Notes: generated from the letters alone by a model not told the origin. Shown: positions 40,315 to 49,079, counted from the first letter of the stretch. The stretch: DNA of 64,000 nt from an uncultured Collinsella sp. (GCA_900759335.1 CAAEUX010000088.1:1-64000), one strand, 5' to 3'. Numbers and translations: made by a program.

Positions 40315-40362
40315 AACTTATATGTCGGAATGCGTCTTTGCAAGTACTTTTTTGCCTTTGTT
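40315..40362 (-). promoter_or_regulatory. Stable-RNA-type promoter of the ClpP/TraG cassette
   Basis: On the minus strand AAAAAAGTACTTGCAA (same word as before the tRNA genes) gives a -35 TTGCAA (plus 40338-40343), 17 bp before a -10 TAAGTT (plus 40315-40320). The left half of the AT palindrome seen at the tRNA promoters is only partly kept. Confidence 0.55.
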
Positions 40363-40461
40363 TCAAATGGGGTGGTTTTGCAACCGTCATACGCGCGCTG
40401 TGCGAACGTGCCCCGGCTCGGATAAGATAGTGCGCGATAAAAACGATGCAAGGAGGCACAT

Positions 40462-41304
40462 ATGGCAATTAAAGCCATCGCAATGGATATCGACGGTACG
40501 CTCACCAACGACCAGAAAGTGATTAGCCCGTGTACGCGCGAGAAGCTGCTCGCGGCGCAGGAGTCGGGCATTAAGCTCATTTTGGCTTCGGGCCGTCCCG
40601 CATGGGGGCTGCACGCCTTGGCGCAGGAGCTCGACCTTCAGAGTCATGATGGTTTGCTGGTGGCCTTTAACGGCGCTCACGTCGTCGATGCCCAGACCGA
40701 CGAAGTGCTGTTCGATCAGGCTATGCCTGCCGACGAATTGCATCGCCTGATTGATCACCTGCGTAATTTTGACGTGATCCCTATGATTTCGCTCGGTCGC
40801 GATCTGCACGTTGAGGACTCGTACCATTGCATGATCACGCTGCCTGACGGCTCGCAGAAGAATATCGTCAAGTATGAGCGCGACGCGTGCGATCTTAAGA
40901 TTCGCGAGGTGGAGAGCTTGCATGAGGTTGTGGACGCTTATCCCGTGGACAAGCTGCTGACGGCGGGCGATCCGGCCTACCTGCAGGCGCATTACGAGAA
41001 AATGTACGCGCCCTTTAAGCAGACGCTTTCGGGCATGTTTACGGCCGACTGGTACTTTGAGTACACGGCGACCGGTATCGACAAGGCCCGCGCGCTCGAG
41101 GGTGCCCTGCCCAAGCTCGGCATCGATGCCAGCGAGGTCGTCTCGTTTGGCGACGGCCAGAATGACAAGTCTATGATTGAGTGGGCCGGAACCGGCGTTG
41201 CCATGGGCAACGCCGTCGATGAGGTCAAGGCTGTGGCCCAGATGGTGACCGCCAATAACAATGAAGACGGCATTGCGGTGGCGCTGGATAAGCTACTGGG
41301 TTAG
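40462..41304 (+). CDS. HAD-family Cof-type phosphatase
   Basis: A 280-residue HAD phosphatase (class IIB). The nucleophile motif is AMDIDGTLTNDQ at the N terminus. ASGRPAWGLHAL carries the second motif, and SFGDGQNDKSMIEWAG the acidic third motif. Proteins of this type act on sugar phosphates or flavin nucleotides. It differs clearly from the paralogue at 15128. ATG 40462 follows AAGGAGGCACAT. A beta-phosphoglucomutase-like HAD gene follows after a terminator. Confidence 0.92.
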   Translation: MAIKAIAMDIDGTLTNDQKVISPCTREKLLAAQESGIKLILASGRPAWGLHALAQELDLQSHDGLLVAFNGAHVVDAQTDEVLFDQAMPADELHRLIDHLRNFDVIPMISLGRDLHVEDSYHCMITLPDGSQKNIVKYERDACDLKIREVESLHEVVDAYPVDKLLTAGDPAYLQAHYEKMYAPFKQTLSGMFTADWYFEYTATGIDKARALEGALPKLGIDASEVVSFGDGQNDKSMIEWAGTGVAMGNAVDEVKAVAQMVTANNNEDGIAVALDKLLG

Positions 41305-41326
41305 AATCGCCGATAAAGCATGGCTC

Positions 41327-41356
41327 GGGCGTCCGCTTGCGGGCGCCCTTTTGTTG
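41327..41356 (+). terminator. Terminator between the two HAD genes
   Basis: GGGCGTCCGC and GCGGGCGCCC pair (one G-U) around TT, followed by TTTTGTT. It overlaps the upstream part of the next gene's leader. Confidence 0.7.
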
Positions 41357-41367
41357 GGGAGGGTGCC

Positions 41368-42027
41368 GTGTCCGCATTTCCGTTCGACGCCGTTATCTTT
41401 GACATGGACGGTGTCATTGTCGATACCGAGTATTACTACCTGGGCGAGACTGCCGCGTTTGCCAAGGAGCTTGGGCTTAATCTGACTCAAGAGGAGTTGA
41501 ATGGGCAGGTCGGTACCTCGCATCAGTTCTTCCTGCATATGCTGGTCGATTGGTTTGAGCGCGCCGGTAAGGGGCATTTCACTGGGGAGGAAGCGTTGGC
41601 CCGTTGGGACGAATGGGCTCATAAGCGTCCGCGCGACTATCAGGCTTTGATTAACCCAGGCGCCGTGGAGACGATTCGAGAGCTGCCGCGCCGCGGCGTT
41701 CGCGTGGCGCTTGCCAGCTCGTCTCCCATGAATAGCATCGAGGAAGTGCTCAATGCGTGCGGGTTGTCGGATGCCTTTGAGTATGTGGTGAGCGGCGAGC
41801 AGTTTAAGGAGAGCAAGCCCGAGCCCGACATCTACTTGCATGCGCTGGACCTGCTGGGGCTGCCCGCGAATCGCTGCTGCTGCGTTGAGGATTCGGTGCC
41901 TGGCATCGCTGCCGGCAAGCGAGCCGGCCTGACAGTTATTGCCAAGCGCGAGGAGCGCTTTGGCTTTAGCCAGGATGCCGCGGACAAGATTATCGACCAG
42001 CTGCCGGAGCTGCTCACGCTTTCTTAG
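41368..42027 (+). CDS. HAD phosphatase, beta-phosphoglucomutase-like
   Basis: A 219-residue HAD subclass IA protein. FDMDGVIVDTEYYYLGE is the nucleophile motif with the DxD needed for phosphatase or phosphomutase activity. ALASSSPMNSIEEVL is motif II, SKPEPDIYLHALDLLG motif III, and CCVEDSVPGIAAGKRAG motif IV. It could be a sugar-phosphate phosphatase or a beta-phosphoglucomutase. GTG 41368 follows GGGGAGGGTGCC. Confidence 0.9.
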   Translation: MSAFPFDAVIFDMDGVIVDTEYYYLGETAAFAKELGLNLTQEELNGQVGTSHQFFLHMLVDWFERAGKGHFTGEEALARWDEWAHKRPRDYQALINPGAVETIRELPRRGVRVALASSSPMNSIEEVLNACGLSDAFEYVVSGEQFKESKPEPDIYLHALDLLGLPANRCCCVEDSVPGIAAGKRAGLTVIAKREERFGFSQDAADKIIDQLPELLTLS

Positions 42028-42092
42028 GAGCGCGGTAGTTGCGCGTTTTTCGGGTCAGATGAGTAAATACCCGACATTTTGGTGCGGCAGCA

Positions 42093-42151
42093 AGCATACT
42101 TTATGCTAATGCGGGCTTAAGGGCTTGTTGAATGCCCTTAAGCCCGCTTTT
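42093..42151 (+). terminator. Terminator after the HAD gene, next to a small palindrome
   Basis: GCGGGCTTAAGGGC (from 42111) and GCCCTTAAGCCCGC form a 14-bp stem followed by TTTT. Just in front, AGCATA-CTT-TATGCT (42093-42107) is a short palindrome that could belong to the promoter of the GntR gene. Confidence 0.75.
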
Positions 42152-42177
42152 GACTTAATTGGGCTGGGAGAGGGTAT

Positions 42178-42921
42178 ATGCCACCGACTGAAGGACTAAC
42201 TGACGGTAAAGCAGCGATACCGCTGTACCAACAGGTTATCGATATCATTAAAAACGAAATCAATTCCGGTGCCTACAAGGCGGGCGCGCGGATACCCAAC
42301 GAATTCGAATTGGCTGAGAACTATAAAGTTGGCCGCGTTACCGTGCGACGCGCTATTGAGGAGCTCGTCCAGCAGGGCTATCTAACGAAGCGGCAGGGGA
42401 AAGGCACGTTTGTCAATGCCCCCAAGCTTAAGCGCAAGATTCGCCAGAAGGATGACGTCCAGAGTTTTTCGGACGCATGCCGCGTTAACGGAATGGAGCC
42501 GGGGGCGTGCGTCATTTCGAGAAAGATACTGCCGGCAGATTCTACCGAAGCGCAGTTCTTTGGTGTTCCCGTTGGAACTGATTTGATTTGCGTTGAGCGT
42601 GTACGTACTGCCGATGGAGTCCCCGTCATGCTCGAGAACAACATATACGTTTACGAGGACAACGCCTATCTATCAACGGCACCTCTATCTAACCAATCCA
42701 TTTTTGAGTTCGTGCGCAACCGAACGGGCCGCACGCCCGCGTTTACCGACCCGTGCACGCTCGAGATCGCGTGCGCGTCGCCCGAGGTCGCTCGGCTGTT
42801 GGCAGTTCCCGTTGGCGAACCCTTGTTTTATATGGAAGCCTTCTTTTTCGATGAGCAGCGGCGGCCGTTTATCATCGGTCGTCAGCGGATCGTTGGGTCT
42901 CGCTACGTTTTTGACATCTAG
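42178..42921 (+). CDS. GntR-family (HutC/FrlR-type) regulator of the catabolic cluster
   Basis: A 247-residue GntR regulator. Residues about 13-80 form the winged helix (PLYQQVIDIIKNEINSG, then NYKVGRVTVRRAIEELVQQ). The rest is a UTRA ligand domain that usually binds sugar phosphates, amino sugars or similar ligands. It lies at the head of the eleven-gene cluster, as frlR does for the fructoselysine genes. Its likely operator is the 9-bp inverted repeat at 43075-43097. The ATG follows CTGGGAGAGGGTAT. Confidence 0.93.
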   Translation: MPPTEGLTDGKAAIPLYQQVIDIIKNEINSGAYKAGARIPNEFELAENYKVGRVTVRRAIEELVQQGYLTKRQGKGTFVNAPKLKRKIRQKDDVQSFSDACRVNGMEPGACVISRKILPADSTEAQFFGVPVGTDLICVERVRTADGVPVMLENNIYVYEDNAYLSTAPLSNQSIFEFVRNRTGRTPAFTDPCTLEIACASPEVARLLAVPVGEPLFYMEAFFFDEQRRPFIIGRQRIVGSRYVFDI

Positions 42922-42933
42922 GACATTGCGAAT

Positions 42934-42969
42934 GGAAACGCCCGGTGGATCATCTCACCGGGCGTTTCC
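42934..42969 (+). terminator. Hairpin after the GntR gene
   Basis: GGAAACGCCCGGTG and CACCGGGCGTTTCC are perfect 14-bp arms around an 8-base loop. There is no long T-run, so it may end the regulator transcript only partly. Confidence 0.6.
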
Positions 42970-43074
42970 ATACCGTTCACGGCGCGAACACAACCGTTCA
43001 ACCGCGTTGCGGCAACCAGTTTGAAATTATCTTGATGAAGGAAAAAGCTGCTGGTAATCTATGGGACGTCATAG

Positions 43075-43097
43075 AACGTTTGCCTTATGCAAACGTT
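43075..43097 (+). promoter_or_regulatory. Candidate operator of the catabolic operon
   Basis: AACGTTTGC and GCAAACGTT are perfect 9-bp arms with a CTTAT spacer, 43 bp before the permease start. It is the most striking palindrome between the regulator and the first structural gene, so I take it as the GntR operator. A LacI-type or catabolite site is the alternative. Confidence 0.5.
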
Positions 43098-43139
43098 GAA
43101 GCGAGATGCGATGCAGTCTCGAGTTCTTTGGAGGTATCT

Positions 43140-44603
43140 ATGTCAGATACGAAGGCGAAGAAGACAAACAGACGTTTTAAGTTCAAATTACCGCATGTCT
43201 ATACGATCATGTTCTTGCTGATCGTTGTCTTTGCGGTCCTGACTTGGATCGTTCCCTCTGGTCAGTATCAGCGCAAGACGATTTCAACAGCGGCGGGCGA
43301 GCGTGAAGTCGCCGTTGCTGGAACCTATGAACAGGTCGATAAGAACTACACCGATTCCGAGACCGGCGAGACCATCAATCTGGGCCAGGATATCTTCGCG
43401 GTTCTGCAAGCGCCCACCAAGGGTATCCAAGAAGCTGCCGACGTCGTTGCGTTCGTCTTATTGATTGGCGGATCGTTCGCGATCATCACCAAGACCAACG
43501 CTTTGAATGCCGGCATGAGCCGTGTGATTAAAAAGCTCAAGAACAAGGACATCCTCATCATTCCCATCACGATGACATTGCTGTCCATTTGCGGCACTAC
43601 GTTTGGCATGTCTGAGGAAGCCCTGCCGTTCTATGCCATCTTCATTCCCATCATGATGGGTATCGGTTATGACTCGATGACGGCATTCATCATCTGCTTC
43701 CTTGGTCCTAACCTGGGATATTGTGCTTCGACCATCGACCCGTTTAATGTTTTGATCGCCCAAGGCATCATTGGCATCGAGGGCAATCCGCAACTGTGGC
43801 TGCGCGCCGTTTCTTGGGTCATCTTCACTGCCGTCGGTATCGCATGGGCCATGCGCTACGCCATGCGCGTCAAGAAAAACCCCGAGTCGTCCATTGTGTA
43901 CGAGGACGATAAGCTCAAGCGTATTGAGTTTTCCGTGACCGATGCCTCCATCGAGGAAGAGTTCACTATCCGTCAGAAGCTCGTGCTTATCGATTTTGCT
44001 TGCGGTATGGGCATTATCGTCTGGGGTCTTGTTACCCAGGGCTGGTACATGAATGAGATTTCCGCCGTGTTCCTTGGCATGGGCTTGCTTGCCGGTATCC
44101 TGGGTGGCCTTGACCAGCAGACGATCGCAGAGGAGTTCGTTAAGGGTCTCGCCGACTTTGCGTACGCTGCCATCGTTATCGGTATCGCTCGCGGTATTCT
44201 GGTCATCGCCGAGGGCGGCATGATCATCGACACCATCCTCCAGGCGCTCGCTACCGCGCTTGCCGGTGCACCCGCCGCCGTCTACACCACGTTTATGTAT
44301 ATCGTCCTTGGCCTGCTCTCTTTGCTGGTTCCCTCGAGTTCTGGCCTGGCGGCGCTCACCATGCCCGTTATGGGCCCCCTGACCGAGCTCATGGGCCTCA
44401 ATCCCGAGGCGGCCGTCACCGCGCTCCAGTTTGCCAACCAGACCATCAACACCATCAGCCCCGTGGCGGGCATGACGGTCGCCGGTCTTGCCGTGGCTAG
44501 GATTTCGTTTGGCCAATGGTGGAAGACCATTTGGAAGTTCTTCATTTTCATGGTCGTCTTTGGCCTGATCGTAACGGCAATCTCTGGCATGCTTCCGGTG
44601 TAG
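43140..44603 (+). CDS. YfcC/DcuC-family permease of the catabolic cluster
   Basis: A 487-residue integral membrane protein of the YfcC (DcuC-related) family, with about 12 membrane helices. These include YTIMFLLIVVFAVLTWIVPSG, the conserved first helix, and later helices such as VYTTFMYIVLGLLSLLVPSSSG. Members are annotated as carriers of C4-dicarboxylates, amino acids or peptides. Here it should import the substrate degraded by the following genes, in the position FrlA has in the fructoselysine operon. ATG 43140 follows TTTGGAGGTATCT. A longer frame to 42945 runs through the operator. Confidence 0.9.
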   Translation: MSDTKAKKTNRRFKFKLPHVYTIMFLLIVVFAVLTWIVPSGQYQRKTISTAAGEREVAVAGTYEQVDKNYTDSETGETINLGQDIFAVLQAPTKGIQEAADVVAFVLLIGGSFAIITKTNALNAGMSRVIKKLKNKDILIIPITMTLLSICGTTFGMSEEALPFYAIFIPIMMGIGYDSMTAFIICFLGPNLGYCASTIDPFNVLIAQGIIGIEGNPQLWLRAVSWVIFTAVGIAWAMRYAMRVKKNPESSIVYEDDKLKRIEFSVTDASIEEEFTIRQKLVLIDFACGMGIIVWGLVTQGWYMNEISAVFLGMGLLAGILGGLDQQTIAEEFVKGLADFAYAAIVIGIARGILVIAEGGMIIDTILQALATALAGAPAAVYTTFMYIVLGLLSLLVPSSSGLAALTMPVMGPLTELMGLNPEAAVTALQFANQTINTISPVAGMTVAGLAVARISFGQWWKTIWKFFIFMVVFGLIVTAISGMLPV

Positions 44604-44612
44604 GTGGTTGTG

Positions 44613-46196
44613 ATGTCTGATCGTTTGACGGTCCTGACGTCTAAGAGCGTCTTTACCGGTACGGGGGACCTGCCGTTTGAAGGTTTCGTAGCGGTCCGTG
44701 GCAATCGAATTGAGGCTGTTGGCACCAAGTGTGAGGTAGCTTCGTATTTGACCCAGGCGGACGAGGTAGTTGACCTGGGCGACCGCACCGTCATGCCTGG
44801 CCTGATCGATGTACATACCTTCTATACAGGCTGGGCGCTGCGGACGTTGGGGTCTGATCTGTCCGGCATCGCTGATGCCAAAGAGGCCGTGTCGCTCTTG
44901 CGTGCATGGAAAGAAGATCATCCGGATTGCGCGGCGGCTTTTGGCCACAACCTACCCGAAACGTTGGCATCGGATGCCGAGAACGCAAATACAGCAGCTG
45001 TGTTTGACGATTGTTTTGGCGATATCCCCGTCGTCTGCTTTACATCGGGTGCGGAGACCTGCGTTCTCAATGCTGCCGCCAGTGCGCGATACGGCTTTAC
45101 ACCCCAGGCGTGCTATGCCGAGAAGATCTGGCGCATGATGAGCGATTTCCTCGCGCTGCCCGAGGTGCGTGCCGGGTATTCGGACTACATGAGCATGCTT
45201 AACGAGCGCGGCGTTACCGCCATCAAGGAGATGGCGTTTGATGACTACTACGGCTTTGCCGACGAAATGGCTCGCCGTGAGGAATCTGGTGAGCTGACGG
45301 TTCGCGTCTCTATGATGTCGCAGCCGGTGGGCGCCGGTGCAAATCTGGCATATGCCCGCGAGGCGCGAGAGCGCTTCCGGGGACCGTTCGTTCGTTTTTC
45401 TGGCTTCAACCGTATGACCGATCGCGGCGTATGGGCGGGGCTTGCCGAGATGATAGACCCCTATGAGGACTCGGCCGATGCGGGCGCTGCCGGCAAGACG
45501 GTCGTCGAGGAGCCAGAGTGGGATCTGATTGAGAACGAGCTGCGTGCAATTGATGCTGACGGCTTCCGATATTCCTTGCATTGCCAGGGCGATGGCGCCG
45601 TTCGTCGCACCGTGGCGCTCTATGCCTCGCTGCCTCGAGACGAGCATGGACGGATGCTTCGTCGCCATGCGATTACCGATCTCGAGAACTCTGACCCGAC
45701 CGATCTTGTCAAGTTTGGCAAGTTGGGTGGAATTTGCGAGGTCTATCCGCAGATTCTGACGCTGGACCGGCGCGAGGATTGCCTGTCGATGATGCGTCGA
45801 CAAATTGGCGAGACGCGACTTTTGCACAGCTGGAATCGCCGCGGCATGGAAGATTCCGGATGCACAGTGTGCTGTGGCACGGATTTGCCGCTGTTGATTC
45901 CGAGCTTGGGCGAGTCAATCTACAGTGCGTGCGGCGGATACTTCGACGACGGACTGCCCGTGAATGAGGTCAACACGCTGACGCTTGTCGAGCTCTTGTG
46001 CGCTTGGACTGCCGGGGGCGCGTACGACCTGATGCGCGAAGACGAGCTGGGTACGCTTGAGGTTGGCAAGCTTGCCGATATCTGCGTGCTCGATCGGGAT
46101 GTGTTCGACCTCGATTATCGCGACGCACGCGATCTTGCGGTTGACATGACGATGTCGGACGGACAAATCGTGTTCGATCGAAATAAGGAGGCATAA
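44613..46196 (+). CDS. Amidohydrolase 3-family protein with an altered metal motif
   Basis: A 527-residue protein of the YtcJ/amidohydrolase 3 family. The N-terminal beta domain precedes PGLIDVHTFYTGWAL, where the usual HxH metal motif reads HTF. Further ligand regions are SLHCQGDGAVRR and CCGTDLPLLIPS. The C-terminal EVGKLADICVLDRDVF closes the composite beta domain. It could deacylate or de-amidate the imported compound; whether it binds one or two metals is open. I chose ATG 44613 (GTAGGTGG upstream); a GTG at 44604 is also in frame. It is 9 bases behind the permease gene. Confidence 0.83.
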   Translation: MSDRLTVLTSKSVFTGTGDLPFEGFVAVRGNRIEAVGTKCEVASYLTQADEVVDLGDRTVMPGLIDVHTFYTGWALRTLGSDLSGIADAKEAVSLLRAWKEDHPDCAAAFGHNLPETLASDAENANTAAVFDDCFGDIPVVCFTSGAETCVLNAAASARYGFTPQACYAEKIWRMMSDFLALPEVRAGYSDYMSMLNERGVTAIKEMAFDDYYGFADEMARREESGELTVRVSMMSQPVGAGANLAYAREARERFRGPFVRFSGFNRMTDRGVWAGLAEMIDPYEDSADAGAAGKTVVEEPEWDLIENELRAIDADGFRYSLHCQGDGAVRRTVALYASLPRDEHGRMLRRHAITDLENSDPTDLVKFGKLGGICEVYPQILTLDRREDCLSMMRRQIGETRLLHSWNRRGMEDSGCTVCCGTDLPLLIPSLGESIYSACGGYFDDGLPVNEVNTLTLVELLCAWTAGGAYDLMREDELGTLEVGKLADICVLDRDVFDLDYRDARDLAVDMTMSDGQIVFDRNKEA

Positions 46197-46197
46197 G

Positions 46198-47049
46198 ATG
46201 CCTGAATCCAAACCGACGCTGCGCCGCGAGCAGATTGCGGGCATGAATATCCACTACATCATGTGGTCGCTCGATTACTTCCTTGATGTGCAGCAGCGCT
46301 TGGGCTTTGAGTCCATTGAGCTGTGGTGTGCGGAGCCGCATGTGACGCTCGACCACACGGGCTACTTTGAGGCTGAGGTCCTGGCGAAAAAGGCTGCAGA
46401 CCGTGGGCTTAGGTATCGTACTCTGTGCCCCGAGAATGTTGTCTATCCTTGGCAGTACTGCGCACGCAAACCGCTGCATGAACAGCGCAGCCTGGCGTAC
46501 TTTAAGCACGGCATTGAGCTTGCCGAGGTACTTGGGTGCGACCGTATGTCCGTCAACTCGGGCTGGGGCGACTGGGACGAGGACCGCGAGGAAGCCTGGA
46601 AGCGCAGCCGCGAGCACTTGTCCATTCTGGCGGAGTATGCCGGCGAGCACGGTCTGGTGCTTACGATGGAAAGTCTGCGTCCCGAGGAGAGCAACCTTGT
46701 GACGACGGTTTCCGATGCGAAGCGCATGATTGACGAGGTCGCGAGCCCGTACTTACAGCCCATGGTTGATACAACCGCGATGGGCGTTGCAGGCGAGACG
46801 CTCGAGGACTGGTTTGCCGCCTTTGGTGATGGGGCAATTCACGAGATGCACTTTATCGACGGTGACCCGTATGGCCATCTGGTGTGGGGCGATGGCAAGC
46901 ACGATATGGACGCCTTCGTCGCCACGCTCAACGCCCATGGTTTCGACGGCATGCTGGGCCAGGAAATCACGGACGGTCGTTACTACGATGACCCGGCGGC
47001 GGCAGATGCCAAGAACATGGCCGCATTCGAGAAATATCTGATTGACTAA
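46198..47049 (+). CDS. FrlC-like sugar isomerase/epimerase (AP endonuclease 2 family)
   Basis: A 283-residue TIM-barrel protein of the xylose isomerase-like family. The closest functional model I recognise is FrlC, the fructoselysine 3-epimerase. Metal-ligand strands are seen in LTMESLRPEESNLV, PMVDTTAMGVAGE, EMHFIDGDPYGHLVWGDG and GQEITDGRYYDDP. It would convert the imported adduct into the epimer handled by the kinase and deglycase. The ATG overlaps the end of the amidohydrolase gene region by one base gap only, behind AAGGAGGCATAAG. Confidence 0.82.
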   Translation: MPESKPTLRREQIAGMNIHYIMWSLDYFLDVQQRLGFESIELWCAEPHVTLDHTGYFEAEVLAKKAADRGLRYRTLCPENVVYPWQYCARKPLHEQRSLAYFKHGIELAEVLGCDRMSVNSGWGDWDEDREEAWKRSREHLSILAEYAGEHGLVLTMESLRPEESNLVTTVSDAKRMIDEVASPYLQPMVDTTAMGVAGETLEDWFAAFGDGAIHEMHFIDGDPYGHLVWGDGKHDMDAFVATLNAHGFDGMLGQEITDGRYYDDPAAADAKNMAAFEKYLID

Positions 47050-47111
47050 AACAACTATCGGCTACGCAACCAACGTCATTGATTGCGGGTCAAATAAGAA
47101 AGGAACTGGAT

Positions 47112-48080
47112 ATGAACGCACACGATCTGATCAAAGAGGCAATTGCCGAGAAGGGCAAGTTCGACAGCGTCTACTGGATTGCTTGCGGTGGCTCCATGAT
47201 CGATTTGATCCCGGCTCATGAGCTTCTGCAGCGCGAGGCAACCACCTTCACTTCGTATATCTATACCGCACGTGAATTCGACATTATGCGTCCGCGTCGT
47301 CTGGGCGAGAAGTCCCTGGTCATCGCTTGCAGCCACAGTGGCAATACCCCGGAGGTCGTCGAGGGCTGCGAGATTGCCCTTGCCGCCGGCGCTACTGTGA
47401 TCGCCCAGACCGACAACGCTGGATCCAAGATCGACTCCGGCAAGTGGACCACGTGGGTCTACCCATGGGGCGAGGGTGTGCCGCAGGCCGAGGTCCCCGC
47501 TGGCATTTCGCTGTCTCTTGCGGCAGAGCTGCTCGATCAGCAGGAGGGCTACGCCGATCTTGCCGATATGTATGCCGGTATCGCCGAGATGGATAAGATT
47601 CTTCCCCCGGCACGCGAGAAGGTAAATGCCGAGCTGGGCGATCGCTTTGCCAAGCTTTGCCAGGAGCACGAGTTCTTCTATATTCTGGGCAGCGGTCCCA
47701 ACTTTAGCCAGACCTACGGTTTCGCTATCTGCTCTCTTATGGAGATGCAGTGGCAGCACTGCAGCTACATCCACTCTGCCGAGTACTTCCATGGCCCCTT
47801 CGAGGCTACTCAGGATGGCGTTTTTTACTTCCTGCAGATGGGCTCCAGCGAGTGCCGTGCTATGGACGAGCGCGCCCTGGCGTTCCTTAAGACGCATACC
47901 GATACGCTGATGGTGCTCGATGCCAAGGAGTACGGTATGGAAGCCGTGCCGGCGAGCGTCCGTGCCTATCTGGACCCGGTGCTGTTCTACGCCATGAACT
48001 GCGAGCTGCGTGCTGCACGCGGCAAGGTGTTTGATCACGATCCCGATTTCCGTCGCTATATGGGTGTTGTCGAGTACTAG
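47112..48080 (+). CDS. FrlB-like SIS-domain deglycase
   Basis: A 322-residue protein with two SIS (sugar isomerase) domains. The first has WIACGGSMIDLIPAHELLQ and the phosphosugar loop ACSHSGNTPEVVEG. The second has LGSGPNFSQTYGFAICSLMEMQ and HSAEYFHGPFEAT. This architecture matches FrlB, which splits fructoselysine 6-phosphate into glucose 6-phosphate and lysine, and related GlmS-like deglycases. The catalytic glutamate is likely in SAEYFHGPFE. ATG 47112 follows GAAAGGAACTGGAT. The product would enter glycolysis through Pgi. Confidence 0.87.
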   Translation: MNAHDLIKEAIAEKGKFDSVYWIACGGSMIDLIPAHELLQREATTFTSYIYTAREFDIMRPRRLGEKSLVIACSHSGNTPEVVEGCEIALAAGATVIAQTDNAGSKIDSGKWTTWVYPWGEGVPQAEVPAGISLSLAAELLDQQEGYADLADMYAGIAEMDKILPPAREKVNAELGDRFAKLCQEHEFFYILGSGPNFSQTYGFAICSLMEMQWQHCSYIHSAEYFHGPFEATQDGVFYFLQMGSSECRAMDERALAFLKTHTDTLMVLDAKEYGMEAVPASVRAYLDPVLFYAMNCELRAARGKVFDHDPDFRRYMGVVEY

Positions 48081-48094
48081 AAGGGGCAAAGGCC

Positions 48095-48958
48095 ATGGCA
48101 TTTAACGTTAACGCGCTCGGATTTGGCGACAACGTCGTCGATCGCTACGAGCATATCCACACCATGTATCCTGGCGGCAATGCGGTGAACTTCGCCGTTT
48201 ATGCCAAGAAATGCGGTGCCGCACGCTCCGCATACATGGGCATTTTTGGCAATGATGCCGCTGCCGAGCATGTCATTGCAAGCCTCGAGGATGAGGGTAT
48301 CGAGCTTGACAAGTGCGAGCAGATGATTGGCGAGAACGGAGCGGCTCGCGTGACCGTCGTCGACGGTGACCGTGTCTTCCTCGGCTCCAACGAGGGCGGT
48401 ATCCGTGGCGATGCGCGCTATGTCCTCGATCGCTTTGACCTTGCGTACATGAAGCAGTTCGATGTGGTTCATTCGGGCAACTATTGCTTCACCGAGCGCG
48501 AGCTGCCCAAGTTGAAGGCTGCGGGCGTCACGGTCTCTTTTGACTTTTCGGACGACTCCACCGATGAGTACTACGAGCAGATTGCGCCCTACGTCGATTT
48601 CGCTTTCTTTAGTGCGGCGGATGCCGCGAGTGAGGACGAGATTCGCGAACGTCTGGCATGGGTGAAGGGCCTGGGTCCGCGTTTTGTGTCGGCTACGGCG
48701 GGCGCCGAGGGCTGCATTGCTTACGACGGCGAGCGCTATTACCGCCAGCTGGCTAAACCGGTAACGGACATGAAGGACACCATGGGGGCGGGCGACTCGT
48801 TCCTCACCTCGTTTTTGATGTGCTATCTCGATTCCGCCAAGCGCGGTGAGGATGGCGCCGAGGCCATCGAGCGCGCGCTCGACTTTGCTGCCGGGTTTGC
48901 CTCGACCGTGTGCGGCATGGAAGGTTCTTGGGGCCACGGAGCACCAATCGTCGAATAG
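48095..48958 (+). CDS. FrlD-like PfkB-family kinase 1
   Basis: A 287-residue ribokinase-type kinase resembling fructoselysine 6-kinase FrlD. The substrate-binding motif is YPGGNAVNFAVYAKKCGA (residues 25-42), and the ATP and catalytic motif DTMGAGDSFLTSF carries the base aspartate. It lies 14 bases behind the FrlB-like gene, as expected for the kinase feeding the deglycase. The ATG follows AAGGGGCAAAGGCC. A second, different PfkB kinase follows. Confidence 0.88.
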   Translation: MAFNVNALGFGDNVVDRYEHIHTMYPGGNAVNFAVYAKKCGAARSAYMGIFGNDAAAEHVIASLEDEGIELDKCEQMIGENGAARVTVVDGDRVFLGSNEGGIRGDARYVLDRFDLAYMKQFDVVHSGNYCFTERELPKLKAAGVTVSFDFSDDSTDEYYEQIAPYVDFAFFSAADAASEDEIRERLAWVKGLGPRFVSATAGAEGCIAYDGERYYRQLAKPVTDMKDTMGAGDSFLTSFLMCYLDSAKRGEDGAEAIERALDFAAGFASTVCGMEGSWGHGAPIVE

Positions 48959-49027
48959 CTTAAGAAAGCGTACGGCGGTCTGGCTATGAGGCCTTGGACG
49001 GCCGATGCAAAACAATAAGCGAAACGC

Positions 49028-49062
49028 GAAAAGGGGGCTCGCCATGTGGTGGGTCCCCTTTT
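49028..49062 (+). terminator. Terminator-like hairpin between the two PfkB kinases
   Basis: AAAAGGGG and CCCCTTTT pair around a 19-base loop, in the 121-base gap that separates the first five structural genes from the second half of the cluster. It may reduce read-through into the second half. Confidence 0.45.
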
Positions 49063-49079
49063 GAACATTGGAGAAGACC

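Noticed and set aside
37104..40362. Complete integrative conjugative element
   Set aside because: No integrase, relaxase, VirB4-type ATPase or direct-repeat attachment sites were found. Only a TraG-like ATPase is present.
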